From Clostridia bacterium (GTDB taxonomy: Bacteria > Bacillota > Clostridia > Christensenellales > Aristaeellaceae): DNA of 64,000 nt. The position numbers and the translations under genes are program-made. The stretch covers positions 1 through 64,000 of the forward strand of contig JAFWQA010000007.1 of NCBI GenBank assembly GCA_017509255.1. Reading direction: 5' to 3'. A model generated the notes under the pieces. That model was not told where the DNA came from. It did not search any database and saw only the letters and a program-made list of their open reading frames with translations. Shown here piece by piece: positions 55,266 to 63,794 of this stretch. Numbering within the stretch: position 1 is the first letter of the stretch; each line of letters starts with the position of its first letter.

Positions 55266-58259
55266 TTGCTGGAGCTGAAAAATATCGTCAAGATCTATCC
55301 TGGCGGGGGCGAGGATGTGGAGGCCCTGCGGGGCGTGAGCCTGCGCTTCCGAAAGAGCGAATTCGTTTCTATCCTCGGGCCCTCCGGCTGCGGGAAGACG
55401 ACGCTGCTGAATATCATGGGCGGGCTGGACCAGTACACCGAGGGCGATCTGGCGATCAACGGGAGGTCCACAAAGGACTTCAGCGACCGGGACTGGGACG
55501 CCTACCGCAACCATTCGGTGGGCTTCGTGTTCCAGACCTACAACCTGATCCCGCACCAGAGCGTGCTGCAGAACGTGGAGATCGCGCTGACGCTGTCCGG
55601 CGTGAGCAAGCGGGAGCGTCGGCGCCGCGCGGTGGAAGCCCTGGAGCAGGTGGGACTGAAGGACCAGATGCGGAAGCGCCCGGCAGAGATGAGCGGCGGA
55701 CAGATGCAGCGCGTGGCGATCGCCCGCGCGATCGTGAACGATCCGGACATCGTGATGGCGGACGAGCCCACCGGAGCGCTGGACACCGAGACCAGCCTGC
55801 AGGTGATGGACATCCTGAAAAAGATCGCGCAGGACCGGCTGGTGATCATGGTGACGCACAACCCGGACCTGGCGGAGCGGTATTCCACCCGCATCATCCG
55901 GATGCTGGACGGGAAGATCACCGACGACTCCGGCGCGCCGACGGACGAGGAGATGGAAGCGGAGGCAGCGGAGGCCCGGAAAAAGGCGGAGGAAGCGGAG
56001 GAACTGAAGCGCCCGTCCATGTCCCTGCGCACGGCCTTCGGCCTGAGCCTGAAAAACCTGTTTACCAAGAAGGGCAGGACGATCCTGACCAGCTTTGCCG
56101 GCTCCATCGGCATCATCGGCATCGCGCTGATCTATGCCGTGTCCCACGGGATGACCGCCTACATCAACACGGTGCAGGAGGATACGCTGAGCTCCTATCC
56201 GCTGATGCTGCAGGCGCAGCACGTGGATTCCTCCTCCCTGCTGACGACATTCCTGGGCAAGGCGAAATCCATGGAGGAGCACGGGGACGACGGCGTGTAC
56301 CGCAAAGCCATAATCTATGAGATGATGAACGCGCTGACCTCCGCGGAGCAGCACGAGAATGACCTGCGTTCCTTCAAGGCCTGGCTGGAAAAGGAACGGG
56401 CGGACCGGGACAGCGTGCTGCACGACGCGGTGAGCGCCGTGCAGTATACCTATGACGCCAGCCTGACCGTCTACACCCGGAACGTGGACGGGAAGATCAT
56501 CGCCTCCGACCTGCAGCAGCTGATGCAGACCATGATGGGCGAGTACCTGCAGACGGACTTTACCGGGCTGTTCGCCCTGCGCGACGAAACCATGAACACG
56601 ACTCAGAGCGCCATGATGAACAGTCTGTCGCTCTGGCGCGAAATGCTGCCGGGCGACAACGGCAGACTGATCAGCCCGCTGCTGGAGAAGCAGTACGACG
56701 TGGTGTACGGCAGCTGGCCGGACCGGTACGACGAAGCGGTGCTGGTGCTGGACGAGGACGGCGAGCTGTCTGACATGGCGCTGTACGCCCTGGGACTGCT
56801 GCCCAAGGAGGACATCGACAGCATCATGAAGTCCGTCTTCGCGCGGGAAGAGATCAGATACGAAAACAAAAAATGGACCTATGAGGAGATCTGCGGGACG
56901 GATTACCGCGTGGTGCCCGCCTCGGAATGCTACGCGAAGGACGAGGCCACAGGCCTGTATACCGACCTGCGGCAGACGGACGCCGGACTGCAGTATCTGT
57001 ACGACAACGGGCTGCGGATCCGGATCAGCGGCGTGATCCGCCCGTCTGCCGACGCCGTGGCGACGATGATGAACGGCGGCATCGCCTATACGAGCGCGCT
57101 GACGGAATACATGACGGAGGCGGTGGAACGGTCCGAGGCGGTACAGGCGCAGAAGGCGTCCCCCGGGACGGACATCTTTACCGGGCTGCCCTTCGGCGGG
57201 CAGGAGCTGCAGGACGAGGCCGCGAAGGCAAAGACCTTCCGCGAATATATCGCCTCCCTGGATGAGGACGGCAAGGCGCAGGCCTGGATCAGGATCCGCA
57301 GCAATCCGACGGACGAGGAGATCCGGGCCGCGGCGGAGGAGCAGCTGGCCGCGCTGGCTGAGGAGGAGCTGCATGAGCTGATCGTGAAGGGCATCGCCGC
57401 GCAGACCGGCATGAGTGAAAGCATGATCCGGGCTTATCTGGACAAGCTGGATCCGGAGCAGCTGAAGAGCATGGTGCTGCAGGCCACGGTGGAAAGGATC
57501 CGGGGCCAGTATGAGCGGCAGATCCGGGATCAGCTGGCTGCCGCGGAGCCCGCGGAGCTGGCGGCGGAGCTGGACGCGGCGGTGAAGGACTATACCGACG
57601 AGCGCTGCGCGGAGCTGTACGGCACGGTGCTGACCTTCTCCGGGAGCACCTATGAAAAGAACCTGAAGACCCTGGGCGTGACCGACCCGGACGCGCCGGC
57701 GACCATCAACCTGTATGCCGCCACCTTCGCGGACAAGGACCGGATCGAGAAGGCCATCGCGGAGTACAACCGGTCCGTGGACGATCTTTCCGCCATTACG
57801 TATACGGATTACGTGGGGCTGATCATGTCCTCCGTGACAACGATCATCGACGCGATCACCTATGTGCTGATCGCCTTTGTGGCGATCTCCCTGATCGTTT
57901 CCTCCATCATGATCGGCGTGATCACGCTGATCTCCGTGCAGGAGCGGACGAAGGAGATCGGCATCCTGCGCTCCCTGGGCGCTTCCAAGCGGAACGTATC
58001 CAGCATGTTCAACGCGGAGACGGTGATCATCGGGTTTGCCTCCGGGCTGCTGGGCGTGACCGTGACGTGGCTGCTGTGCATCCCGATCAACCTGATCCTG
58101 CACCGGCTGACGGGGATCTCCGGACTGAGCGCGCAGCTGCCTGTATCCACGGCGGCAGTGCTGGTGACCATCAGCATGCTGCTGACGCTGATCGCCGGGA
58201 TCATCCCTTCCCGCAGCGCGGCGAAGAAGGACCCTGTGGTGGCGCTGCGCACGGAGTGA
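55266..58259 (+). CDS. MacB-like ABC transporter: fused ATPase and FtsX-type permease
   Basis: This 997-residue protein combines an ATPase domain (about 1-225) with a permease. The ATPase has Walker A GPSGCGKT, Q-loop FQTYNLIP, signature MSGGQMQR and Walker B IVMADEPTGALD. A charged linker precedes the first membrane helix (about 278-300). A very long extracytoplasmic region follows (about 300-850), and then three FtsX-domain helices ending with VQERTKEIGILRSLGAS. MacB-type proteins act by mechanotransmission on extracytoplasmic substrates such as lipoproteins or peptides, rather than by classical transport through the membrane. The start is TTG with GGAAGGAGC. There is no separate adaptor gene. 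Confidence 0.9.
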   Translation: MLELKNIVKIYPGGGEDVEALRGVSLRFRKSEFVSILGPSGCGKTTLLNIMGGLDQYTEGDLAINGRSTKDFSDRDWDAYRNHSVGFVFQTYNLIPHQSVLQNVEIALTLSGVSKRERRRRAVEALEQVGLKDQMRKRPAEMSGGQMQRVAIARAIVNDPDIVMADEPTGALDTETSLQVMDILKKIAQDRLVIMVTHNPDLAERYSTRIIRMLDGKITDDSGAPTDEEMEAEAAEARKKAEEAEELKRPSMSLRTAFGLSLKNLFTKKGRTILTSFAGSIGIIGIALIYAVSHGMTAYINTVQEDTLSSYPLMLQAQHVDSSSLLTTFLGKAKSMEEHGDDGVYRKAIIYEMMNALTSAEQHENDLRSFKAWLEKERADRDSVLHDAVSAVQYTYDASLTVYTRNVDGKIIASDLQQLMQTMMGEYLQTDFTGLFALRDETMNTTQSAMMNSLSLWREMLPGDNGRLISPLLEKQYDVVYGSWPDRYDEAVLVLDEDGELSDMALYALGLLPKEDIDSIMKSVFAREEIRYENKKWTYEEICGTDYRVVPASECYAKDEATGLYTDLRQTDAGLQYLYDNGLRIRISGVIRPSADAVATMMNGGIAYTSALTEYMTEAVERSEAVQAQKASPGTDIFTGLPFGGQELQDEAAKAKTFREYIASLDEDGKAQAWIRIRSNPTDEEIRAAAEEQLAALAEEELHELIVKGIAAQTGMSESMIRAYLDKLDPEQLKSMVLQATVERIRGQYERQIRDQLAAAEPAELAAELDAAVKDYTDERCAELYGTVLTFSGSTYEKNLKTLGVTDPDAPATINLYAATFADKDRIEKAIAEYNRSVDDLSAITYTDYVGLIMSSVTTIIDAITYVLIAFVAISLIVSSIMIGVITLISVQERTKEIGILRSLGASKRNVSSMFNAETVIIGFASGLLGVTVTWLLCIPINLILHRLTGISGLSAQLPVSTAAVLVTISMLLTLIAGIIPSRSAAKKDPVVALRTE

Positions 58260-58280
58260 GCGGTTTCCGGAGGAAAATAA

Positions 58281-58310
58281 AAAAGGAACGGTTTACATGC
58301 CGTTCCTTTT
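58281..58310. terminator. Bidirectional terminator between MacB-like gene and xylanase
   Basis: AAAAGGAACGG (58281-58291), loop of 8, CCGTTCCTTTT (58300-58310). Confidence 0.88.
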
Positions 58311-58328
58311 ATTATGCCCAGAAGGGGA

Positions 58329-59558
58329 TCAGTCCGCCATGAGCGCGTCGTACATGGCGTCGAAGGAGGTCTTGATCTCGTTTTTGACGGTCAGGATGCC
58401 GCCGAGGGTGCTGTTGAGCTTCCAGGAATAGGTGTCCCAGGGATTCTGCTGGACGTCGTTGACGCCCCAGATGGTGACGCAGGTCAGCGCGTTGTGCCCG
58501 AGCTGCTTATTGATGCCGGCAAGCATGTCGAACATCTTCCCGTAGAAGACGGCGTGGTCCGCGATATGCGCTTCCTCATAATTGCGCAGGGCCATCTCGG
58601 TGATGTGCACCTCCATGCCCAGCTTATCAAAGGCGACGATGCTGTCGCGGGTGTTGGTGATCAGGTAATCTCCGAGGCAGCCGTCCTGGACGCCGTAGCC
58701 GCCCATGTAGCCCTGCATGCCGATGCCGTCGATCAGCTTGCGGTCATTGCCGTTTTCGTCCTGCGCGAAGGAGTTGATGCTTTCCACCAGGTACTTCGCG
58801 GCGCCGCGCTTGTCGGCATAGAGCATGTTGTAATCGTTGTAGAACAGGCCGATATCCGCGCCCAGCGCCTCCACGGCATTGCGGGCGTAGAGGAAGGAAT
58901 ATTCCACATAGTCCGGGCCGACGTATTCATAGAAGGGGTTCGGCGCGCCGTTGCGCACGGTGCGGATGTGGCGCGGGTCGTCCGCCTTGTATTCGCCGGC
59001 GTTGTCGCCCATGGCCTCGTTGACCACGTCCCAGCAGTAGATGACGCCGGGGAACTCGGTCTCGAAGTGGGTGACGACCTGGGTGATGTAGCTCTCCATG
59101 CGGGCGAGAAGCACCTCGCGGGAGGCGATGGGCTGCTTTTCGTCATAGCCCTCGTGGAAGAACCAGGGGGTCATATAGGCGTCCCAGGTCAGCACATGGC
59201 CGCGGACGCCGATGTTGTGCGCCTGCGCGAAGCGGATCATCCGGTCCGCCACGGTCCAGTCCATGTGGGGCATGCCGTCCCCGGCGGCGAGGGTGGCCGG
59301 CTGGTTCAGCAGGGAATAGGCCTTGGTCTCATTGGTGCAGGTAGTGGTGTTGAAGTGGCCGAACAGGAAGTTTTTGTAAGACGCGCTGCTCATCTGGTTC
59401 GGGGACAGACAGATGCCGATCCTGAAGCCGTGCTTTTCCGCCAGCGTATAAAGGGGCTCGGGATAATCCTCAGCGGTCCGGGCGCTGACGTCGGCCAGGA
59501 CCGGGACGCAGGAAGCCAGCAGGAGCAGGCAGAGCAGGAGACAGAGAATGCTTTTCAT
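58329..59558 (-). CDS. Secreted GH10 endo-1,4-beta-xylanase, probable lipoprotein
   Basis: This 409-residue glycoside hydrolase of family 10 cuts the beta-1,4-xylan backbone. The GH10 domain (about 40-405) has RGHVLTWDAYMTPWFF, the acid/base Glu in YCWDVVNEAMGDN, and the nucleophile Glu in VHITEMALR. The N terminus MKSILCLLLCLLLLASC ends in a good lipobox (LASC, Cys17), so it may be membrane-anchored. Cleavage after VLA is an alternative. ATG 59558 has GGGAGGAA. No carbohydrate-binding module is present and no other xylan gene is adjacent. The substitution of Asp for the usual His after LTW deserves checking. Confidence 0.9.
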   Translation of the reverse strand: MKSILCLLLCLLLLASCVPVLADVSARTAEDYPEPLYTLAEKHGFRIGICLSPNQMSSASYKNFLFGHFNTTTCTNETKAYSLLNQPATLAAGDGMPHMDWTVADRMIRFAQAHNIGVRGHVLTWDAYMTPWFFHEGYDEKQPIASREVLLARMESYITQVVTHFETEFPGVIYCWDVVNEAMGDNAGEYKADDPRHIRTVRNGAPNPFYEYVGPDYVEYSFLYARNAVEALGADIGLFYNDYNMLYADKRGAAKYLVESINSFAQDENGNDRKLIDGIGMQGYMGGYGVQDGCLGDYLITNTRDSIVAFDKLGMEVHITEMALRNYEEAHIADHAVFYGKMFDMLAGINKQLGHNALTCVTIWGVNDVQQNPWDTYSWKLNSTLGGILTVKNEIKTSFDAMYDALMAD

Positions 59559-59594
59559 GAAGGTATTCCTCCCAGGTAAAAAATTGCTTCCCCT

Positions 59595-59623
59595 ATTGTA
59601 CGTACATTTGGTACGGGTGTCAA
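59595..59623 (-). promoter_or_regulatory. Xylanase promoter with dyad operator in the spacer
   Basis: On the minus strand: TTGACA (59618-59623), 17 bases, TACAAT (59595-59600). CGTAC-N5-GTACG (59601-59615) fills the spacer, and TGTACGTACA (59597-59606) is a second palindrome over the -10. This layout suits a repressor. Confidence 0.75.
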
Positions 59624-59638
59624 TCGGCAAACCGGGAC

Positions 59639-59666
59639 AAAAAATCTCCGGACGGGGGGTCCGGAG
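59639..59666 (-). terminator. Terminator of baiN-exonuclease-kinase operon
   Basis: CTCCGGAC (59646-59653), GGGGG, GTCCGGAG (59659-59666). The minus strand continues in TTTTTT. Confidence 0.85.
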
Positions 59667-59685
59667 AAGGGGAAATACAGGGATA

Positions 59686-61332
59686 TCAATTTTCTTCCAG
59701 CGTGCAGCCGCCGATGAATTCCCGCAGCAGGGAAAGCGGCGGGATCTCGTCCAGGACCTCCGGATCGATATCCGGCAGGTAGTTCAGCGTCTTGATCAGG
59801 CGGCGGGCGAGCAGGTAGTTCGGGGAGGACGGCGGTACCTCGCGGAGCATGCCGTAGACATAGGGCTTGAGGATCGGGAGCTCATAGTGCAGCGCGGTGT
59901 TGAACATGCTGTCCGCATTTTCCTGGAAGGCGAAGATCCACTTTTCCTCGCCCTGGCGGACGCTGGGCCACATGGACAGGGTCTGCTCCGGCGGCGTGCC
60001 GCGGAACTGGCTGTCGCGCACCAGGCGGCGCAGCAGGCGGACATCCGTGGTGCGGATGCGGTTGTGGTCGTCCAGGTTCAGGCAGGTGAGCGCGCTGGCA
60101 AAGATCTTGTAGATCTCATCCTCCGGGAAGAGGGAGGAGATCTTCGGGTTCAGCGCGTGGATGCCCTCCAGGATCAGCACCTCGTTGGGCCGCAGGGAAA
60201 CGGGCTCGTCGCCCTCCAGCCGCTTGCCCGAAACAAAATCGAAACGGGGCAGGGTGACCGATTCCCCGCTGATCAGCGCGTTGACCTTTTCCGCCATGAG
60301 CGCGGTGTCCAGGATGTCCGGGGACTCCAGGTCCCGGGTGCCGTCCTCCTGAAGGGGGACCTCATCCCGGTTGATGAAGAAGTCGTCCATGGAGATGCGG
60401 CGGGAGGGACAGCCGTGTACCTGCAGGTGGATGGCCAGCCGGCCGGCAAAGGTGGTTTTACCGCTGGAGGACGGGCCCGCCAGCAGCACGATGTGCTTAT
60501 ATTTTGAAGCGATCTTTTCCGCGATCTCATCCAGCGCGCTTTCATGCAGCGCCTCGTTGACGCGGATGAAGTTGCGCAGCTGCTTCTTTTCGATCATATA
60601 GGTGACGTCCGTCACGTTTTTGATGCCCAGGATATCGCACCACCGGGCGCTCTGATTGAAGATGGCCAGATGCTTGGGCCGGTAGATGTAGGGAGCCGCG
60701 TGGTCAAAGTCCGACCCGGCGGGCAGCTGGAGCACGAAGCCGCCGCGAAGCTCAAAGAGGGTGAAGACCCTTGTGTAGCCGGTGGAGACGGTCATGGCGC
60801 CGTAGAAGTACTCCCACATGCCGTCGATGCAGTACATATTGAAATAGGGAACAGGGCGGTGCATCAGCAGCTCCACCTTGTCGGGCTGCTGCTCGTCGGT
60901 GAAGTAGTCGATGGCGTCCTCCCGGGTCCACTGCTTTTTCTCGAAGGGGATGTCCAGGTCGATCAGGCGGCGCATTTCATTTTCGATCTTCACGATATCC
61001 TGGCGGTGAAGGTCGCGGCCGGGCAGGCGGACGAAAACGCCGTAGCCCACGGAATACTCGATGCGGACCTGCTCATAGGGGAAGAGGTGGCGGAGAGCGA
61101 GCAGCATCACAAAGCGCAGGGAGCGCTCATAAACGCGGCGGCCTTCCTCATGCTCCAGCGTGAGGGGGGTCAGCTCACAGTCCGTACGGATCTTGTCGTT
61201 CAGCTCGGCAACCACGCCACCGCTCAGCGCGGCGAGCGTGCCGACGGGAAAGGCGTCAAGCGCCCTGAGGCATTCCTCCACGGTGGTATCCTGGGGCAGC
61301 TCAGCCTGCCTGTTTCCGGAACGGATAATCAT
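59686..61332 (-). CDS. Uridine-kinase-like nucleoside kinase with TGS-type N-terminal domain
   Basis: This 548-residue protein has an N-terminal TGS-like region (about 1-60: EECLRALDAFPVGTLAALSGGVVAELN), a ThrRS-like second domain (about 60-240) and a C-terminal P-loop kinase of the uridine kinase/phosphoribulokinase family. The kinase has Walker A GPSSSGKT (286-293), SMDDFFINRDEVPLQEDG and a LILEGIHALNP segment. The fusion is found across Firmicutes and is annotated as a nucleoside kinase, but its real substrate is not established. It ends an operon, 20 bases after the exonuclease gene. Confidence 0.85.
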   Translation of the reverse strand: MIIRSGNRQAELPQDTTVEECLRALDAFPVGTLAALSGGVVAELNDKIRTDCELTPLTLEHEEGRRVYERSLRFVMLLALRHLFPYEQVRIEYSVGYGVFVRLPGRDLHRQDIVKIENEMRRLIDLDIPFEKKQWTREDAIDYFTDEQQPDKVELLMHRPVPYFNMYCIDGMWEYFYGAMTVSTGYTRVFTLFELRGGFVLQLPAGSDFDHAAPYIYRPKHLAIFNQSARWCDILGIKNVTDVTYMIEKKQLRNFIRVNEALHESALDEIAEKIASKYKHIVLLAGPSSSGKTTFAGRLAIHLQVHGCPSRRISMDDFFINRDEVPLQEDGTRDLESPDILDTALMAEKVNALISGESVTLPRFDFVSGKRLEGDEPVSLRPNEVLILEGIHALNPKISSLFPEDEIYKIFASALTCLNLDDHNRIRTTDVRLLRRLVRDSQFRGTPPEQTLSMWPSVRQGEEKWIFAFQENADSMFNTALHYELPILKPYVYGMLREVPPSSPNYLLARRLIKTLNYLPDIDPEVLDEIPPLSLLREFIGGCTLEEN

Positions 61333-61352
61333 GCGACGGCCTCCTTGTTGAT

Positions 61353-62357
61353 TTAATTGTCGAAGGGCATGCTGTTCAGGTCGGCGCGGAGAAGCTCCTC
61401 ATCCGGGTCCGGCAGGGCCAGGCCTCCTTCCTCCAGCGCTTCCGCGCGCTGACGTGCCTGGAACTGCTTGGTATGGACGTAGGCGACGTTCGCGGCCGTC
61501 GCGGGGGAGGTGACCCGCCGCATGACGCGCTTGCCGTCGTCATCGATCCGGAAGTTCAGGCGGATCAGGATCCGTCCGTGGTTTTTGCACTTGGCTATGG
61601 CAATATACTTATCCGCGCTCTGCTTAACATATTCGCCGTCCAGGGTCAGAATCCTGCCGCAGCGCGGGCAGACGGGATGAAGCGCGGACTCGCTTTCCAG
61701 CGCGTCCCGCATGGAATCAAAGGCTTCGCCCTCTGTTTTTTCTCTGGTTTTCCGCCGGGCGTGGATCAGCTTTTTCGGCGTCTGGACGTACTGAAGCACG
61801 GCGGAGGGATCCGGCAGGGTCTGAAAGACCAGCGCCGTATACCACGCGTCGTTCAGGGCATTGTGGAAGGCCATGGAATCGTCCGGCTCGATATCCATCA
61901 TCTCCATGGCGGATTTGAGGGAGGAGCGGTCCTTGAGCTGATGGACGTCGCTGAAAAGCTTCTGGATATCGCAAAGCGGCGCGAGGGGGATGTCCCCGCA
62001 CTCAAAGAAATCGATGTTCTGCTGGAGGACGCTGACGTCGTCGCAGCCCCAGGTGAGCAGGGTGTAATCCTGCCCGCACCAGTCGGAGAACTGCTGCAGG
62101 GCTTCCCGGAAGGCGGGGGCACCGGCCAGCTCCTCCGCTCCGAGGCCGGTCATCCGGCGGATGCGCGGATGGATGCGGATGTAATGCGTGGGCGCGATCG
62201 GGATGGACACGGAATCCGTGATCTTCAGATCCTCATCCAGGCGGACCGCGCCGATCTGGATCATTTCGAAGATCAGCCTGTCCCCGACCTTGCGGTAGAC
62301 GCTGCTCTGGAAGGACATGGGCTGATTCCACTCCAGGTCCAGGATAATATAGTGCAT
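61353..62357 (-). CDS. DnaQ-like 3'-5' exonuclease with C-terminal zinc-ribbon-like domain
   Basis: This 334-residue protein starts YIILDLEWNQP, which gives the DEDDh motif I (Asp7, Glu9). ALNDAWYTA carries the last Asp, with His in MAFHNALNDA. The core exonuclease spans about 1-190. The C-terminal part has CPRCGRILT and later CKNHG, likely a zinc-binding module. It is related to ERI-like or KapD-like exonucleases that trim RNA or DNA ends, and the substrate is not known. Its ATG overlaps the flavoprotein stop by one base (TGATG). Confidence 0.85.
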   Translation of the reverse strand: MHYIILDLEWNQPMSFQSSVYRKVGDRLIFEMIQIGAVRLDEDLKITDSVSIPIAPTHYIRIHPRIRRMTGLGAEELAGAPAFREALQQFSDWCGQDYTLLTWGCDDVSVLQQNIDFFECGDIPLAPLCDIQKLFSDVHQLKDRSSLKSAMEMMDIEPDDSMAFHNALNDAWYTALVFQTLPDPSAVLQYVQTPKKLIHARRKTREKTEGEAFDSMRDALESESALHPVCPRCGRILTLDGEYVKQSADKYIAIAKCKNHGRILIRLNFRIDDDGKRVMRRVTSPATAANVAYVHTKQFQARQRAEALEEGGLALPDPDEELLRADLNSMPFDN

Positions 62358-63610
62358 CAGATATCAGAGGCTCCTTCTTTTGCCTGCCCGCGGAGGGCAG
62401 CGGAATAACCGGCGAGGGCGCCGGTGGAAAAGGCGATCTGCAGATTGTAGCCGCCCGTGTGGGCGTCCGTGTCGATGAGCTCCCCGGCGAAGTACAGCCC
62501 GGGGAGAAGTCTGCTCTCCATGGTGGCGGGATCGATCTCCTTCACGCTGACGCCGCCGCGGGTGACGACCGCCTCCTCCACAGGGCGGGGATCCCGGACC
62601 GGGACGGGCAGCGACTTCAGTCCCTGCAGCAGGGCTTCCCGCTGGGCAGACGTGATCTGGCTGCAGATGAGGTCTTCCGGCAGGCCGAGGACCGACGGGA
62701 AGACCGCCGCGAAGGCGGCAGGCAGCAGGGAGGGGAGCACGTTCCGGAGCTGTTTTTTGCCGGCGGCCTCAAACTCCCGGCGGAGGCGCGCGTCCAGCTG
62801 ATCCCGCGTCAGGCCGGGCTTGAGGTCCAGCGTGAGGACGGCGGAGGACAGATCCTCCGGCAGGTGGCAGCTGGCCTCCAGCGCCAGCGGGCCGGAAATG
62901 CCGAAGTGGGTGAACAGGAGCTCACCCAGCTCCGTATAAAGCGTTTTTTTACCCTGCTTCAGCGTCAGGGTCACATTCCGCAGGGAGAGGCCCTGCAGCT
63001 TTTTCGGCCAGTCCGCGGAGGTCTCCAGGCCCACGAGGACGGGACGCGGGGAAGCGACCGTGTGGCCGAGAGCGGAGGCAAAGCGGTATCCGTCCCCGGT
63101 GGAGCCGGTGGAGGGATAGCTGAAGCCGCCCGTGGCCAGAATGACCCCGTCCGCGGGCAGGAAGGAGCCGTCCTCCAGCGTAACGCCGGAGACCGCTCCG
63201 TTTTCCGCGCGGATGCCGGATACGCGCGTGTTCAGGCGGAGCCTCACATCCTCCCGGGAAAGCAGGGAGAGCAGGGCGCGGGTCACGTCGCTCGCCTTTT
63301 CCGAGGAGGGGAAGACCCGGCGGCCGCGCTGCACGGTGACCGGGCAGCCGGCGCTCTCCAGCAGGGTCATCATGTCCTGCGGGGAGAAGAAGCTCAGCGC
63401 GCTGTAAAGGAAGCGGGGATTGCGGGCGACCTCCCGGAGAAACTCGTCCCGGGTACAGTCGTTGGTCACGTTGCAGCGGCCCTTGCCCGTGATGTAGATC
63501 TTTTTGCCGGCTTTTTCATTGCGCTCCAGCAGAAGGACGGAAGCCCCCGCCCGGGACGCCTGCAGGGCAGCCATAAGGCCGGCCGCGCCGGCACCGACAA
63601 CGATCAGCAT
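62357..63610 (-). CDS. BaiN/HI0933-type NAD(P)/FAD-dependent oxidoreductase
   Basis: This 417-residue flavoprotein begins with the dinucleotide motif VVGAGAAGLMAALQASRAGASVLLLE and the family-specific EKAGKKIYITGKGRCNVTN. It has LATGGFSYPSTGSTGDGYRFA and a C-terminal FAD motif GLYFAGELIDTDAHTGGYNLQIAFSTG split over its end. The family includes BaiN, proposed in bile-acid dehydroxylation, but most members are housekeeping proteins of unknown substrate, so no bile-acid role is implied. It is the first gene of a three-gene operon with the exonuclease and kinase. Confidence 0.92.
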   Translation of the reverse strand: MLIVVGAGAAGLMAALQASRAGASVLLLERNEKAGKKIYITGKGRCNVTNDCTRDEFLREVARNPRFLYSALSFFSPQDMMTLLESAGCPVTVQRGRRVFPSSEKASDVTRALLSLLSREDVRLRLNTRVSGIRAENGAVSGVTLEDGSFLPADGVILATGGFSYPSTGSTGDGYRFASALGHTVASPRPVLVGLETSADWPKKLQGLSLRNVTLTLKQGKKTLYTELGELLFTHFGISGPLALEASCHLPEDLSSAVLTLDLKPGLTRDQLDARLRREFEAAGKKQLRNVLPSLLPAAFAAVFPSVLGLPEDLICSQITSAQREALLQGLKSLPVPVRDPRPVEEAVVTRGGVSVKEIDPATMESRLLPGLYFAGELIDTDAHTGGYNLQIAFSTGALAGYSAALRGQAKEGASDI

Positions 63611-63660
63611 CGGGATCCTGTTTCCCCTTTCCTATATGATCAGGAAGTTCACAGCAAAAG

Positions 63661-63689
63661 AGTATACGTGTTTCAAAAACTTTTTGCAA
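63661..63689 (-). promoter_or_regulatory. Promoter of baiN-exonuclease-kinase operon
   Basis: On the minus strand: TTGCAA (63684-63689), 17 bases, TATACT (63661-63666). Confidence 0.75.
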
Positions 63690-63708
63690 GGAATATCCAA
63701 AAAAGGTC

Positions 63709-63743
63709 TTGACTTTAGCTCGATAAAGTGTTAGTGTACTAAC
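63709..63743 (+). promoter_or_regulatory. Promoter with two adjacent dyads upstream of solute-binding protein gene
   Basis: TTGACT (63709-63714), 17 bases, TAGTGT (63732-63737). Dyad 1: ACTTTA-N6-TAAAGT (63712-63729). Dyad 2: GTTAGT-N2-ACTAAC (63730-63743) over the -10. Either could bind a repressor. Confidence 0.6.
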
Positions 63744-63757
63744 GTGATTTTTTCAGG

Positions 63758-63774
63758 ACGGCTTCGACGGAGCC
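63758..63774 (+). promoter_or_regulatory. Small hairpin just before the ribosome site
   Basis: CGGCT-N7-AGCCG ends three bases before the GAGGAGGGGG ribosome site, so it could influence translation of the solute-binding protein. Confidence 0.3.
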
Positions 63775-63794
63775 GATGAGGAGGGGGACTGAAC

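Noticed and set aside
62357-63610. Bile-acid dehydroxylation role for the BaiN-like flavoprotein
   Set aside because: The family is broad and mostly housekeeping, and no other bai gene is present.
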